Positions 1 to 9,725 of a stretch of DNA of 64,000 bases are shown here, piece by piece. A model generated the notes under the pieces. The model did no database searches. It was not told the DNA's origin and was given only the letters and a program-made list of their open reading frames with translations. Source of the stretch: Buchnera aphidicola (Aphis gossypii) (GTDB lineage Bacteria > Pseudomonadota > Gammaproteobacteria > Enterobacterales > Enterobacteriaceae); assembly GCF_013394915.1 (NCBI RefSeq), contig NZ_CP056771.1, forward strand, positions 496,001 to 560,000. Direction: 5' to 3'. The position numbers were made by a program, and so were the translations under genes. Numbering within the stretch: the first letter of the stretch is position 1; every line of letters begins with the position of its first letter.

Positions 1-12
1 AATTTTTTGTCA

Positions 13-1827
13 TTAATATACATCTCTTTGATAGCGTTTTTTTAAACGCAAATTATTTAAAAATTCATTAGAATCTTCTGTGCTCATGTTTCCATTTTGA
101 CTAATAATCTCTAATAAAGCTTTTTCTACATCTTTTGCCATTTTAGAAGCGTTGCCACATATATATATGTATGCATTTTCTTCTATCCAGCTCCATATTT
201 CCTTTCCATATTCTTTTATTTTGTTTTGTACATATATTTTTTCTTCTTGATCTCTTGACCATGCTAAAGTGATCTTAGTGAGCAGACCTTTTTTTAAATA
301 CTTTTGCCACTCTATTTGATATAAAAAATCTTCAGTGAAATTAGGATTTCCAAAAAAAATCCAATTTTTTCCAGTCGAACCATCGTTATCTCGTTGCTGC
401 ATAAATGATCGATATGGAGCTATTCCAGTTCCTGATCCGATCATAATAATTGGTGCTTCTGTATTTTTAGGTAATCGAAAATTATTATTTCGCTCAATAA
501 AAATTTTCACTGGATCATCAATATTTAATAGTTCCGATAAATAACCTGATGCCCCACCTAAATGCAAGCAACCAGATATAATTTTTTTTACAACACCAAC
601 TGTAATATGAATTTCATTTTCAACTTCATCTTGTGAAGAAGAAATAGAATATAATCTGGGAGTTAACGGACGAAGAATATTGATAAGTTTTTGAGAAGAA
701 ATTTTTTTAGGATAATCACTAATCATATTAATTAAAGGAGTATTTTTTATATAATTTTCTAATTCTTTTTCATGCGATGCAATTTCTTTTAAAAATTTGT
801 TTTGTGTGATATCCGCATATTTTTTTACAATGTTTTTTGTATTACTAGTCAATTCAAAATTATTTTTTAGAGCATCAACAATATTTATTTTTTTATTTTT
901 AATATTAATTATGTCAGATGCATTTATAGATAACAATTTCAAAAATTTTTGTACTAAATTATTATCATTTTGATACCATACTCCTAATGCATCTCCTGGT
1001 GTGTATTTCACGTTTAAATCACTAATATCTAATTCAATGTGACGAACATCTTTAGTTGAATTTCGACCAGTAATTTTTTGATTAGTTATAATTTTTGCTA
1101 TACCAGGATTATATTTTGTGCACGTATTAATTTCATCGATAAAAACATCTTCTTTTAACAAATTAGAAGAACGAGAGGACATATCTATTTTTTCAAGGCT
1201 AGTTAATAATTTTTTAGACCATTGAATATAATCGTCTTCATATTCAATATCAACATCTAACCTATGAAGCAAATTTCTACCTCCTAATTCATTTATCCTT
1301 TTATCAAAATCTTTTCCAGCTTGACAAAAAAGATTATAAGAACTATCTCCTAATGCAAATATACTATACTTTAAATTGTTTAATTTAGGTGCTCTTTTAG
1401 ACATAATAAATTTATATAAAGATAAAGCTTCTTCAGGAGGTTCTCCTTCACCTTGAGTAGAAATTATTAGTATTAAACACCTTTCATCTTTAATTTTTTT
1501 AAAATTATAATCAGCAGCATTAACCAAGTGAGTTTTTTTATTATTCTCATTTAAATACTTATTTAAACGCTCTGAAAGCGTTCTAGCATTACCAGTTTGA
1601 GAAGCTGATATAATTGTAATTACATGATTATCTATTTTTTTTTTCTCTAAAGAGAATATGTTTTTATTTTTTTTAAGATTAGAAAGATCTTGATGCGCTA
1701 AATTCCAAAAATACCCCGAAAGCCAAGCAAATTGAAGGTTAGAACAATTTTCTTCAATTTTTTTTAAAATCTCTATTTTCTCTAAACTTAATGGAAACAT
1801 AAAATCGAAAGGATTTGCATTATTCAT
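13..1827 (-). CDS. cysJ: Sulfite reductase (NADPH) flavoprotein alpha subunit
   Basis: CysJ passes electrons from NADPH through FAD and FMN to the CysI haemoprotein, which reduces sulfite to sulfide in assimilatory sulfur metabolism in the cytoplasm. At 604 aa it is full length (E. coli about 599). Visible in order: an N-terminal flavodoxin domain with the FMN phosphate loop SASQTGNA (about residues 74-81) and STQGEGEPPEE; a ferredoxin-reductase-like FAD domain with RLYSISSS; the NADPH segment GSGTGIAPYRSF; and the conserved C-terminus YQRDVY. The ATG at 1827 is kept because the N-terminus aligns with E. coli; only a weak AGG lies upstream. cysI would be expected just beyond the left edge of the window. 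The intact frame suggests this strain can still reduce sulfate, which some Buchnera cannot (known of the genus, not shown here). Confidence 0.97.
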   Translation of the reverse strand: MNNANPFDFMFPLSLEKIEILKKIEENCSNLQFAWLSGYFWNLAHQDLSNLKKNKNIFSLEKKKIDNHVITIISASQTGNARTLSERLNKYLNENNKKTHLVNAADYNFKKIKDERCLILIISTQGEGEPPEEALSLYKFIMSKRAPKLNNLKYSIFALGDSSYNLFCQAGKDFDKRINELGGRNLLHRLDVDIEYEDDYIQWSKKLLTSLEKIDMSSRSSNLLKEDVFIDEINTCTKYNPGIAKIITNQKITGRNSTKDVRHIELDISDLNVKYTPGDALGVWYQNDNNLVQKFLKLLSINASDIINIKNKKINIVDALKNNFELTSNTKNIVKKYADITQNKFLKEIASHEKELENYIKNTPLINMISDYPKKISSQKLINILRPLTPRLYSISSSQDEVENEIHITVGVVKKIISGCLHLGGASGYLSELLNIDDPVKIFIERNNNFRLPKNTEAPIIMIGSGTGIAPYRSFMQQRDNDGSTGKNWIFFGNPNFTEDFLYQIEWQKYLKKGLLTKITLAWSRDQEEKIYVQNKIKEYGKEIWSWIEENAYIYICGNASKMAKDVEKALLEIISQNGNMSTEDSNEFLNNLRLKKRYQRDVY

Positions 1828-3491
1828 TATACTAAATACCTAAATTTCATTAAATTAAAATTAGAATAACTAATTTAATATAATTTACAGAAATTATCGA
1901 TCTTTAGCTACTAATAAAAAACTAAAACTTTACATAAAAATGAAAATTAAATCATGTTCTAAATATTTTTAAAAACTAGAAAAATATTAATATAAAAATT
2001 TATTTTCTTTTTACTTAGTAAATTAATCCGATTTTTTACTAATATACTATAAAATATAAATTACACATTTATTTTCATAAAATAAGATAATTAAAAAACG
2101 CAAAATAAATAGTAGAAATTTCTTTTTTTTAACTAAAATATTAAGTGTTTATTTCAAAAATTATATATAATTTTAATATTCTAAAAATTTTATTACATAT
2201 AAAAATTTCAAAAATATCAGGATAATTTAATTTTTAAATAAATAAAAAATGACAAATAAATTTATTAAATAATTTGATACAGATGAATTTTATATTATTT
2301 AATAAAAAATTATATTTTTATGCTAAAATAAGTGTAATTTAAATATATAAAAATCGAACGCAAGTGATTATTATTAATTATAGTAAATATAAGAACACTT
2401 TTATATAATTAAAAAATTTATTTTATCAAACATCTTAAAATAGAGTGTTTATACAAATAAATATCAAATTTTTAAATTGAATTATTTATATAAATTAAGT
2501 AAATTATTTATTATTTTATATAAATTTCAAAAACAATATTACATATTTTTACCATTTAGAATCATAATCATTGATAGAATATAATTTAACAAAATGATAT
2601 CTTTAAAGAAAAATTTAACTGCATTATCGCTAAAATTTATATATATTTAAAATCTTTTCATAATTCATTTTTTAATATTATACATAAATCATAAAGTATT
2701 TCTAATTTTAAAAAAATCTTAATTTTTAAAGTAAATCAGTATGTTAAAGATAATATTAGTAATGTGCTCAATAATGAAAAACTAAATAAATATAAAAACT
2801 ACTATTATTTAATTATCTTATATAAAATTTCTTTTTACTTAATTTAAAAAAATCAAGTGTTATTATTTGTGATAAACATTCTTATCAATTTTAATGTTTT
2901 TGTATACATGATAATTTAAAAATATCATTTTCCATTGAATTTGATTTTTTTTAACAATAAATAAAAATTTACATAGATTAATCTAAGAAATTATAATAAA
3001 TATCAGACATTTAAGTATAGTAAAAGGAATGAATGATAAATCTAATCTACAGCGAAAATATTAATCATAAATTTCAAAATTAAAATAAAATATATAAATT
3101 AAATCGAATTTAATAAAGCTATATAAAATTTTCTAAAATTAATATTTTATCTTTAAAATTATTAAAATATAATAATATCTTAAAATTGACATGATAATGT
3201 TCCTTCTGAAGGTCTGAGTAAAATATTAAGCTGTAATATTATCTTAGATTATAAAAATTAGATTTTTGATAAATTAATTATTAATTTTAAATATTTATCT
3301 TTATTTTAAGAATAAACTTATTCTTTATCGTTTTATATTTCATTAAAATTGCTTTAAATGTATCTTAATTGAAAAATGTTAAATTTAACTTAGAATTAAA
3401 AATATTAAAGAAAATATAAAATATTTTTAAAAATAAATTATTTTAAATAATATTTATTTTTTAAGCATTAAAAGATCAATTTGGATAAAAA
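1828..3491. other. Geneless 1.66-kb A+T-rich spacer
   Basis: No open frame of useful length is seen on either strand and no tRNA-like GC island is present. The stretch is almost pure A/T with a few more complex patches (about 2350-2380, 2850-2920, 3005-3060, 3186-3250). The last patch contains, on the minus strand, an AAGGA Shine-Dalgarno-like site (3201-3205) 8 nt before an ATG at 3192 that opens only 17 codons, as would be left at the start of an eroded gene. The best reading is a decayed gene plus promoter material for cysJ and dsbA, but no parent gene is recognisable. Confidence 0.6.
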
Positions 3492-4130
3492 ATGAAAAAA
3501 AAAATAATTTTTTTATGTATCATACTTTTTTCTTATACTACTTTTGCTTTAGAATTTAATCCTATAAAAGCATATAAAATAAGAAAAAAAAATATTTTTA
3601 ATTCACCTGAAATAATACAATTTTTTTCTTTTTTATGCCCATATTGTTATGACCTTGAAAAAACATATAATATTAGAAAATTAATACGAAAAAAAATAAA
3701 TCAAAATATTAAAATAAAAACATATCATGTGAATTTTTTAGGTGGAGAACTCGGAGAAATTTTAACAAAAACATGGATAATAGCTGAACAAATGGGAGTT
3801 GAAGAAAAAATAATAATACCTATCTTTAAAGGAGTTCAAGAAAGTCATACGTTAAATAATATTGATGATATTAGAGCTATATTTCTAGAAAAAACAGGAA
3901 TAAGTATTCGTAAATATGATCAATTTTGGAATAGCTTTCTTGTCAAGATATTAGTTCAAAAAAATAACAAAGAAATAAAAAAGATAGACTTAAATTATGT
4001 TCCCGCTATGTTAATCAATGGAAAATATACTATTAAATATTCCAAATTAGAAACGTTATTTAAAAATCATTTTTCAAAAAACTATATAGAATTAATTAAA
4101 TTTTTGTTACTAAAAAATAATAAAAACTAA
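3492..4130 (+). CDS. dsbA: Periplasmic thiol:disulfide oxidoreductase DsbA
   Basis: DsbA introduces disulfide bonds into exported proteins. It is 212 aa (E. coli 208). Residues 1-19 form a signal peptide (MKKK, hydrophobic core, TFA cleavage site). The thioredoxin-fold active site is C49-P-Y-C52, a CPYC variant of the E. coli CPHC, and the cis-proline loop is seen as YVPAMLING. The ATG follows a weak GGAT ribosome site. Codons 2-5 contain an uninterrupted A10 tract (3495-3504) that keeps frame, a useful contrast with the frameshifted tracts elsewhere in the window. As in E. coli, dsbA lies before polA, but the genes that separate them there (yihF, yihG) are gone. Confidence 0.95.
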   Translation: MKKKIIFLCIILFSYTTFALEFNPIKAYKIRKKNIFNSPEIIQFFSFLCPYCYDLEKTYNIRKLIRKKINQNIKIKTYHVNFLGGELGEILTKTWIIAEQMGVEEKIIIPIFKGVQESHTLNNIDDIRAIFLEKTGISIRKYDQFWNSFLVKILVQKNNKEIKKIDLNYVPAMLINGKYTIKYSKLETLFKNHFSKNYIELIKFLLLKNNKN

Positions 4131-4265
4131 TTTTTTATTAATTAATTTTATATAATATAATTTTGTTATAAAGATCTGCTTGATAGAAATTATTTTGCAA
4201 TGAAAAGCATTTTTAATAACCTCCCTAAGTATGTAATAATATGCTGAAATTAATATAAGGAAAAA

Positions 4266-5153
4266 ATGTATCATATAAAAAACAAACCAGTAATTATAAT
4301 AGATGGAACTTTATATTTATATCGATCATATTTTACGTTCCAATTTTTTGAAAAGAATCAAGAAAATCCATATGGAGCAATATATGGTATATTAAAAACA
4401 ATAAAGAATATTTTGTTAAAGTGCTACAATTCAAAAAAAATTATTATTATATTTGATTCATCTGAAAAGACTTTCAGAAATAAAATATTTAATGCATATA
4501 AAAATAATAGACCTAAAATGCCTAATGCACTTTATATCCAAATAAAACCTCTTTTGCATATATTAAAAAATATTGGAATTAAAACTCTAAGAATTCCTGG
4601 GATAGAAGCAGATGATATTATTGGTAGTTTTGCATGTAAGCTTGAAGAATGTGGAGAAAAAGTATTAATCGTAAGTCATGATAAAGATATGATACAACTT
4701 CTAACAAATAACATTAGTATATTGAATACAAGTAATAATGAAATTATTACACCTAAAAAAATAAAGAAAAAATACGGTATTAATCCTCAAGAATTTATTG
4801 ATCTTTTAGCATTGATGGGAGATAAATCTGATAATATTCCAGGAGTTCCTAAAATAGGTATAAAAACTGCGCTATTTTTACTGCAAACATTTTCAAATAT
4901 TCAAAACATTTATAATAACATAGAAAAAATAAAACTTTTATCTTTAAGAAATGCCAAAAATATATCAAATCAACTAAAAATTTATAAAGATACTGCTTTT
5001 CTTTCATATAAATTAGCCAAAATAAAATTAGATGTCCCTATTTATATTAGTTCTGATGATATTATTTTAGAAGAAATATGTTTTAAAAAATTATCTAATA
5101 CAATTAAAAAATATAATATTAAGCAAAAAAACAGTCATAATAATTCATTTTAA
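4266..5153 (+). CDS. polA: DNA polymerase I reduced to its 5'-3' exonuclease domain
   Basis: This 295-aa protein matches only the N-terminal 5'-3' exonuclease (flap endonuclease) third of E. coli Pol I (928 aa), the part that removes RNA primers and flaps. Metal-binding acidic residues are seen in EADDIIG, SHDKDM and GDKSDNIPG, and the helix-hairpin-helix segment reads GVPKIGIKTA. The 3'-5' exonuclease and Klenow polymerase domains are absent; the frame ends cleanly and the convergent engB stop lies 2 nt further on, so there is no room for a remnant. The reduction is known in Buchnera. A TAAGGA site precedes the ATG. The 135-nt gap after dsbA carries a less A/T-rich patch around 4196-4232 that may hold the promoter, but no convincing -35/-10 pair is visible. 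Confidence 0.95.
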   Translation: MYHIKNKPVIIIDGTLYLYRSYFTFQFFEKNQENPYGAIYGILKTIKNILLKCYNSKKIIIIFDSSEKTFRNKIFNAYKNNRPKMPNALYIQIKPLLHILKNIGIKTLRIPGIEADDIIGSFACKLEECGEKVLIVSHDKDMIQLLTNNISILNTSNNEIITPKKIKKKYGINPQEFIDLLALMGDKSDNIPGVPKIGIKTALFLLQTFSNIQNIYNNIEKIKLLSLRNAKNISNQLKIYKDTAFLSYKLAKIKLDVPIYISSDDIILEEICFKKLSNTIKKYNIKQKNSHNNSF

Positions 5154-5155
5154 AA

Positions 5156-5758
5156 CTATTTATACTGTTTATACCAAATATTTAATTGAGATTGTAATTT
5201 GGAAATACCTATTTTTTTAAATGATGAAAATAATTCTATATGGACGTCTTGTAAAAAAATTTTCAATTTTGTATAGACAATTTGAAATTGTTTTTTCTGT
5301 TGGGTTAATGTAAGCTTGTCACATTTGCTTAACAATATAAAAATAGGTATATTCTGGTTTATAGCTATATTAATAATGTATTGATCATAAATTTTCAAAG
5401 GATACCTAATATCCATTAAAAAAACTAAACCTTTTAAAGGTTTTCTTTTTTTTAAATAATTATATATTAATTTTTGCCATTTTAATTTAATTGACATCGG
5501 ACATTTAGCATAACCATAGCCAGGAAGATCAACTATTCTAAAATTTGAAATAACTTGAAAAAAATTAATTAATTGAGTTCGACCAGGTTTTTTACTAGAT
5601 CTAGCTAGTTTTTTTTGATTTGTTAAAGAGTTAATAGCACTAGATTTTCCTGAATTAGAATATCCAATAAAAGCTATTTCAATTCCATGTTCAATATTTA
5701 TATCAGAAATTTTAGAAACACTTTTTAAAAAAAAAGTTTTATTATATATAATACTCAC
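5156..5758 (-). CDS. engB: Ribosome-biogenesis GTPase EngB (YihA/YsxC)
   Basis: EngB is a small GTPase needed for large ribosomal subunit assembly. It is 200 aa (E. coli 210). The G1 loop GYSNSGKSSAIN is near residue 32, the switch region reads KKPGRTQLINFF, G3 is DLPGYGYA and G4 is SKCDK, all in the order of the TrmE-Era-EngB family. It converges with polA, as in E. coli. The spf RNA found between the two in E. coli is absent because the stops are only 2 nt apart. Confidence 0.96.
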   Translation of the reverse strand: MSIIYNKTFFLKSVSKISDINIEHGIEIAFIGYSNSGKSSAINSLTNQKKLARSSKKPGRTQLINFFQVISNFRIVDLPGYGYAKCPMSIKLKWQKLIYNYLKKRKPLKGLVFLMDIRYPLKIYDQYIINIAINQNIPIFILLSKCDKLTLTQQKKQFQIVYTKLKIFLQDVHIELFSSFKKIGISKLQSQLNIWYKQYK

Positions 5759-5941
5759 AATTTAACCTTAACTTTTAAAAAATCCATTAAAAAGTTTTAT
5801 TTTGTATGTTAAAAAATATAATTTTTTTATTAATTGGTATTAAAAAAAATAATCCTCAAAATTTAATCTTTTCTAATACTTTATCAAAAAGATTTAAAGC
5901 ATATCTACATTTTTAACAAGCAGAACTTTAAAGGAGAAAAC

Positions 5942-7771
5942 ATGCATCAAAAAATAAGAAATATTGCTATTATAGCACATGTTGATCACGGAAAAACTAC
6001 ATTAGTTGATCAATTATTACAGCAATCAGGTGCTTTTAAAAAACATGAAGAAAAAACCGAACGTATTATGGACTCCAATGACTTAGAAAAAGAAAGAGGT
6101 ATTACAATAACATCTAAGAATACTTCCATAAAATGGAAAGAATATAAAATAAATATCGTAGATACACCTGGTCATGCCGATTTTGGTGGCGAAGTAGAAC
6201 GAGTTATGTCTATGGTAGACTCAGTTTTACTAGTAGTAGATGCTTTAGATGGTCCAATGCCTCAAACGAGATTTGTCACTCAAAAAGCTTTTAAATACGG
6301 TCTTAATCCTATTTTAGTGATCAATAAAGTTGACCGAAAAAATTCTCGTCCCAATTGGGTTGTAAATCAGGTTTTTGATTTATTTGTGAGTCTTGATGCT
6401 AATGATCAACAGCTTGACTTTCCAATTATATATACCTCTGCAATTTTTGGCACTTCTGGATTAAATTATCTTAAATTAGAAAATAACATGACACCGCTAT
6501 ATGAAGCAATCATTAAATACGTGCCCGTACCTGATGTAGATCCTAATGAAAAATTTCAAATGCAGATTTCACAACTTGATTATGACAATTATCTAGGATT
6601 GATAGGTGTAGGAAGAATTAAGCAAGGTTCAATAAAGAATAATGATCTAGTTACTGTTATTGATAGTTTAGGCAATTATAAAAATGGGAAAATTAGCAAA
6701 GTACTAAACTATTTTGGAATAAAACGCATAGAAGTAGAAAAAGGAGAAGCTGGAGATATAATTGCTATTACAGGAATTAATAAACTAAATATTTCTGATA
6801 CAATTTGTCATCCAGAAAGTTTAAAACCTCTTCCGATATTAAATATCGACCAACCTACAGTTAGTATGTTTTTTTCAGTGAATACATCACCTTTATCTGG
6901 AAAAGAAGGAAAATATATTACATCTCGTCAAATATTAAAAAGATTAAAAAAAGAAACTATGCATAATGTTGCTTTACAAATAAAAGAAACAAAAGATGCT
7001 AACATTTTTTCTGTATCCGGACGAGGCGAGCTACATTTATCTATATTAATTGAAAATATGCGACGTGAAGGGTTTGAACTAGAAGTTTCTCGCCCAAAAA
7101 TTATTTTACGTGAAATAGATGGTGTTTTACAAGAACCTTTTGAATATCTAACTTTAGATATTGAAGAAAAACACCAAGGAAGTATTATGCAGTTCATAGG
7201 AGAAAGAAAAGGTGAATTAAAAAATATGTTTATAGATCAAAATAAAAGAGTGCGTCTTGAGTACATTATGTCAAGTAGGGCGTTAATAGGTTTTCGTTCC
7301 GAATTTATGAGTGTAACTTCTGGAACTGGAATATACTATACATCTTTTAGTCATTATTCAAAAAAACAAAAAAATGAAATTGGGCAAAGAAAAAACGGTG
7401 TTTTAATTTCTAACGGAAAAGGAATTGCTGTCGGATTTGCTTTATTTAATTTACAGGAAAGAGGTAAATTATTTTTAGGGCATGGAACTGAAGTATATGA
7501 AGGCCAAATAATAGGATTACATAATCGTTCTAACGATTTAACGGTAAATTGTTTAACAGGAAAAAAACTAACTAATATGAGAGCTTCCGGAACTGATGAA
7601 GCTATAATTTTAACCACTTATAAAAAATTTACTTTAGAAGAAGCATTATCATTTATTAATGACGATGAATTAGTTGAAATTACACCTAAAGCAATACGTT
7701 TACGTAAACGATATTTGAAAGAAAATGAACGAAAAAAATCAAATAGAAGTAAAAATAATTTAATTAATTAA
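5942..7771 (+). CDS. typA: Ribosome-associated GTPase TypA/BipA
   Basis: BipA is a translational GTPase of the EF-G/LepA class that acts on the ribosome under stress and low temperature. It is 609 aa (E. coli about 607). The G1 motif AHVDHGKTTLVD is at residues 13-24, the switch segment ERGITI and G3 DTPGHADFGGE follow, and G4 is NKVDR. The BipA-specific C-terminal domain is complete through the segment containing MRASGTDEA. The start is well supported by AAGGAG 8-9 nt upstream. It is monocistronic and ends before a perfect 14-bp hairpin shared with convergent gmk. Confidence 0.97.
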   Translation: MHQKIRNIAIIAHVDHGKTTLVDQLLQQSGAFKKHEEKTERIMDSNDLEKERGITITSKNTSIKWKEYKINIVDTPGHADFGGEVERVMSMVDSVLLVVDALDGPMPQTRFVTQKAFKYGLNPILVINKVDRKNSRPNWVVNQVFDLFVSLDANDQQLDFPIIYTSAIFGTSGLNYLKLENNMTPLYEAIIKYVPVPDVDPNEKFQMQISQLDYDNYLGLIGVGRIKQGSIKNNDLVTVIDSLGNYKNGKISKVLNYFGIKRIEVEKGEAGDIIAITGINKLNISDTICHPESLKPLPILNIDQPTVSMFFSVNTSPLSGKEGKYITSRQILKRLKKETMHNVALQIKETKDANIFSVSGRGELHLSILIENMRREGFELEVSRPKIILREIDGVLQEPFEYLTLDIEEKHQGSIMQFIGERKGELKNMFIDQNKRVRLEYIMSSRALIGFRSEFMSVTSGTGIYYTSFSHYSKKQKNEIGQRKNGVLISNGKGIAVGFALFNLQERGKLFLGHGTEVYEGQIIGLHNRSNDLTVNCLTGKKLTNMRASGTDEAIILTTYKKFTLEEALSFINDDELVEITPKAIRLRKRYLKENERKKSNRSKNNLIN

Positions 7772-7801
7772 AAATATTAAATTTTAAAAATTTTTATTAA
7801 T

Positions 7802-7834
7802 TATATAATTCTATTTTTTCAATAGAATTATATA
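7802..7834. terminator. Perfect 14-bp hairpin between convergent typA and gmk
   Basis: 7802-7815 is exactly complementary to 7821-7834, with a 5-nt TTTTC loop. It lies 30 nt past the typA stop and about 75 nt past the gmk stop, and is flanked by A/T-rich sequence, so it could end transcription from both sides. The stem has only two G-C pairs and there is no clean U run, so function is inferred from position and perfection. Confidence 0.5.
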
Positions 7835-7910
7835 AATAATTAAGAATTAAAAAATATATTCATATTAAATGATCTGAAAATTACTTTTAAATAATTTTCT
7901 CTTTGAAAAA

Positions 7911-8534
7911 TCAGGTTCTTAACAATTCAGAAATTAATACATTATGCTTCTTTTTTTGATGCAATAAACATAAATGTTCAGCGATAATAATGGTTTTCAA
8001 ATCATTTATAGCTTTTTCAAAATTATCATTAATAATCAAATAATCATACTCTGAATAATGATTCATTTCATCTACAGCTTTTTCCATTCTCTTTGAAATA
8101 ACTGTATCACTATCTTGACCTCTTGAACGCAATCTTTTATATAATATATCTTTGGATGGAGGAAGCAAAAAAATACTTCTTGCATTCGGTATTTTATATC
8201 TAATTTGATTTGCTCCTTGCCAATCAATATCAAGAAAAACATCAATTCCAGAAATTAACATTTTTTCAATGAATTTACGTGAAGTTCCATAATAATTGTT
8301 GAATACTTTTGCATATTCTAAAAAAGATTTTTGTTTAATCATGAATCTAAATTCTTTTTTAGATATAAAATAATAATGTTTCCCATGACATTCACCAGGT
8401 CTCATAATCCTAGTAGTATGAGATATAGACACTTGAATGTTATAAAAACATTTTGTTTTTAATAATCCCTTAATTAAGCTTGACTTTCCTGTTCCACTAG
8501 GAGCTGAAATAATAAAAAGAATACCTTGTGACAT
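7911..8534 (-). CDS. gmk: Guanylate kinase
   Basis: It phosphorylates GMP and dGMP with ATP to the diphosphates in purine salvage and nucleotide supply. It is 207 aa, the same length as in E. coli. The P-loop is [11 protein letters not shown] at residues 8-18, the GMP-binding part includes [13 protein letters not shown] and the tyrosine-rich segment [10 protein letters not shown], and the lid region has [10 protein letters not shown]. It stands alone on the minus strand, the usual spoT/rpoZ neighbourhood of E. coli not being present. Confidence 0.97.
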   Translation of the reverse strand: MSQGILFIISAPSGTGKSSLIKGLLKTKCFYNIQVSISHTTRIMRPGECHGKHYYFISKKEFRFMIKQKSFLEYAKVFNNYYGTSRKFIEKMLISGIDVFLDIDWQGANQIRYKIPNARSIFLLPPSKDILYKRLRSRGQDSDTVISKRMEKAVDEMNHYSEYDYLIINDNFEKAINDLKTIIIAEHLCLLHQKKKHNVLISELLRT

Positions 8535-8624
8535 AATGTTTTTAAAAGTATCTTCTGAATTTTAAATAAATTTTTTAATTAATACTAAATATTATATAAT
8601 AAAATTAAAATGTTTTAAAAAATA

Positions 8625-9584
8625 TTAATTTTTAATTGAAAAAATTGTTTCAAATCCATAAATTCTAAAAATATTTTGAATATTTATAGATTTATTCAGT
8701 ACTGCTTGTATCCAAGTTTCGTTAGAATATACATTAACTACTGATAATAAAAAACCGATTCTTAACCAATTATTTAATACTTTTGTTTCGATAACTGAAC
8801 CAATTTTAGGATTTATTGTTTCTTTACTTGATAACAAATACAATGCATGCTTATTTAAATTTTTATAAAAAACTCGAGATATTATTTCTTGGCCATAATA
8901 ACATCCTTTATTAAAACTGATTGCTTGAAGCTTATCTAAATTAACAGATTGTGGTAAGAATTTTTGAGACATAGTTTTTCCAATAATGGGATATCCTGCT
9001 TCCATATCTAATGCAATCCATTGTTTGCTGTTATTAAGTAAAATTTTTCTATTAATTTTTTCCTTAAATAATAAAAAATTTTTTAAAGATAAAACTAATA
9101 AAAATCGTTCACATGGATTTGAAAACCAAAGCATAGTTATTTCTTTATTGGAAACTACAGGTGCACTATCATCTGGTATTTCTTTAAATTGTTCGGATAA
9201 AAACAGCTTAGAATTTCTTCCAGATAATCCTAATAAAAATATATCATTTAATTGATGTATTTGAACCTTTAAAAAAACAGTATATTTTCTAAATTCTTGT
9301 ATTTGTAAATCAAATAAACTTTTTTTTATAATGCAAGCGTATCCTTTTCTATAATGAAATAACAAAATAGTGCTATAGACTCTACCTTTTAAATTACAAT
9401 AAGCACATATTTTATGATGTCTTTTTTTTAAAGAATCAAGGTCAATTGTTAATTGATTTTGAAGAAATTTTTTACTATCAAAACCATCTATATAGATAAT
9501 AGACCATTTTTCAAGAGAAATTAATGTTAAAGGTAATTGAATTGATGAATAAACAACATTTTTTGAAAAATTAAATAGTGACAT
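8625..9584 (-). CDS. ygfZ: tRNA-modifying/iron-sulfur repair folate-binding protein YgfZ
   Basis: YgfZ is a folate-dependent protein of the GcvT-like fold that helps maintain certain Fe-S enzymes, including MiaB. From the chosen ATG it is 319 aa (E. coli 326). The signature K-G-C-Y-x-G-Q-E is seen as NKGCYYGQE, and the conserved glycine-rich part reads MEAGYPIIG. A longer form could start at an ATG at 9599, but the ATG at 9584 has an AGGA site 6-7 nt upstream and makes the N-terminus collinear with E. coli YgfZ (the LPLTL segment then falls at residue 17 in both). miaB, a known dependent enzyme, is present downstream in this window. Confidence 0.93.
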   Translation of the reverse strand: MSLFNFSKNVVYSSIQLPLTLISLEKWSIIYIDGFDSKKFLQNQLTIDLDSLKKRHHKICAYCNLKGRVYSTILLFHYRKGYACIIKKSLFDLQIQEFRKYTVFLKVQIHQLNDIFLLGLSGRNSKLFLSEQFKEIPDDSAPVVSNKEITMLWFSNPCERFLLVLSLKNFLLFKEKINRKILLNNSKQWIALDMEAGYPIIGKTMSQKFLPQSVNLDKLQAISFNKGCYYGQEIISRVFYKNLNKHALYLLSSKETINPKIGSVIETKVLNNWLRIGFLLSVVNVYSNETWIQAVLNKSINIQNIFRIYGFETIFSIKN

Positions 9585-9725
9585 TATTTTCCTGAGCATT
9601 AGTAAAATATATTAATTAAAAACAAATAAATTTATAAAATTAAATATATAATAGAAAAAATTAATTTTTATATTCAAAACATCTTATAAATCATTATTTG
9701 TAAATTTTTAGAAGAACAAAAAATT

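Noticed and set aside
2144..2452. AGTGTTTAT occurring twice 300 nt apart
   Set aside because: Flanking bases do not match and nine A/T-rich bases can recur by chance in 1.6 kb.
3186..3214. TTGACA as a -35 for a dsbA promoter
   Set aside because: No -10-like hexamer lies 16-18 nt downstream.
9585..9599. Upstream ATG for ygfZ
   Set aside because: The ATG at 9584 has a better ribosome site and keeps the protein collinear with E. coli.
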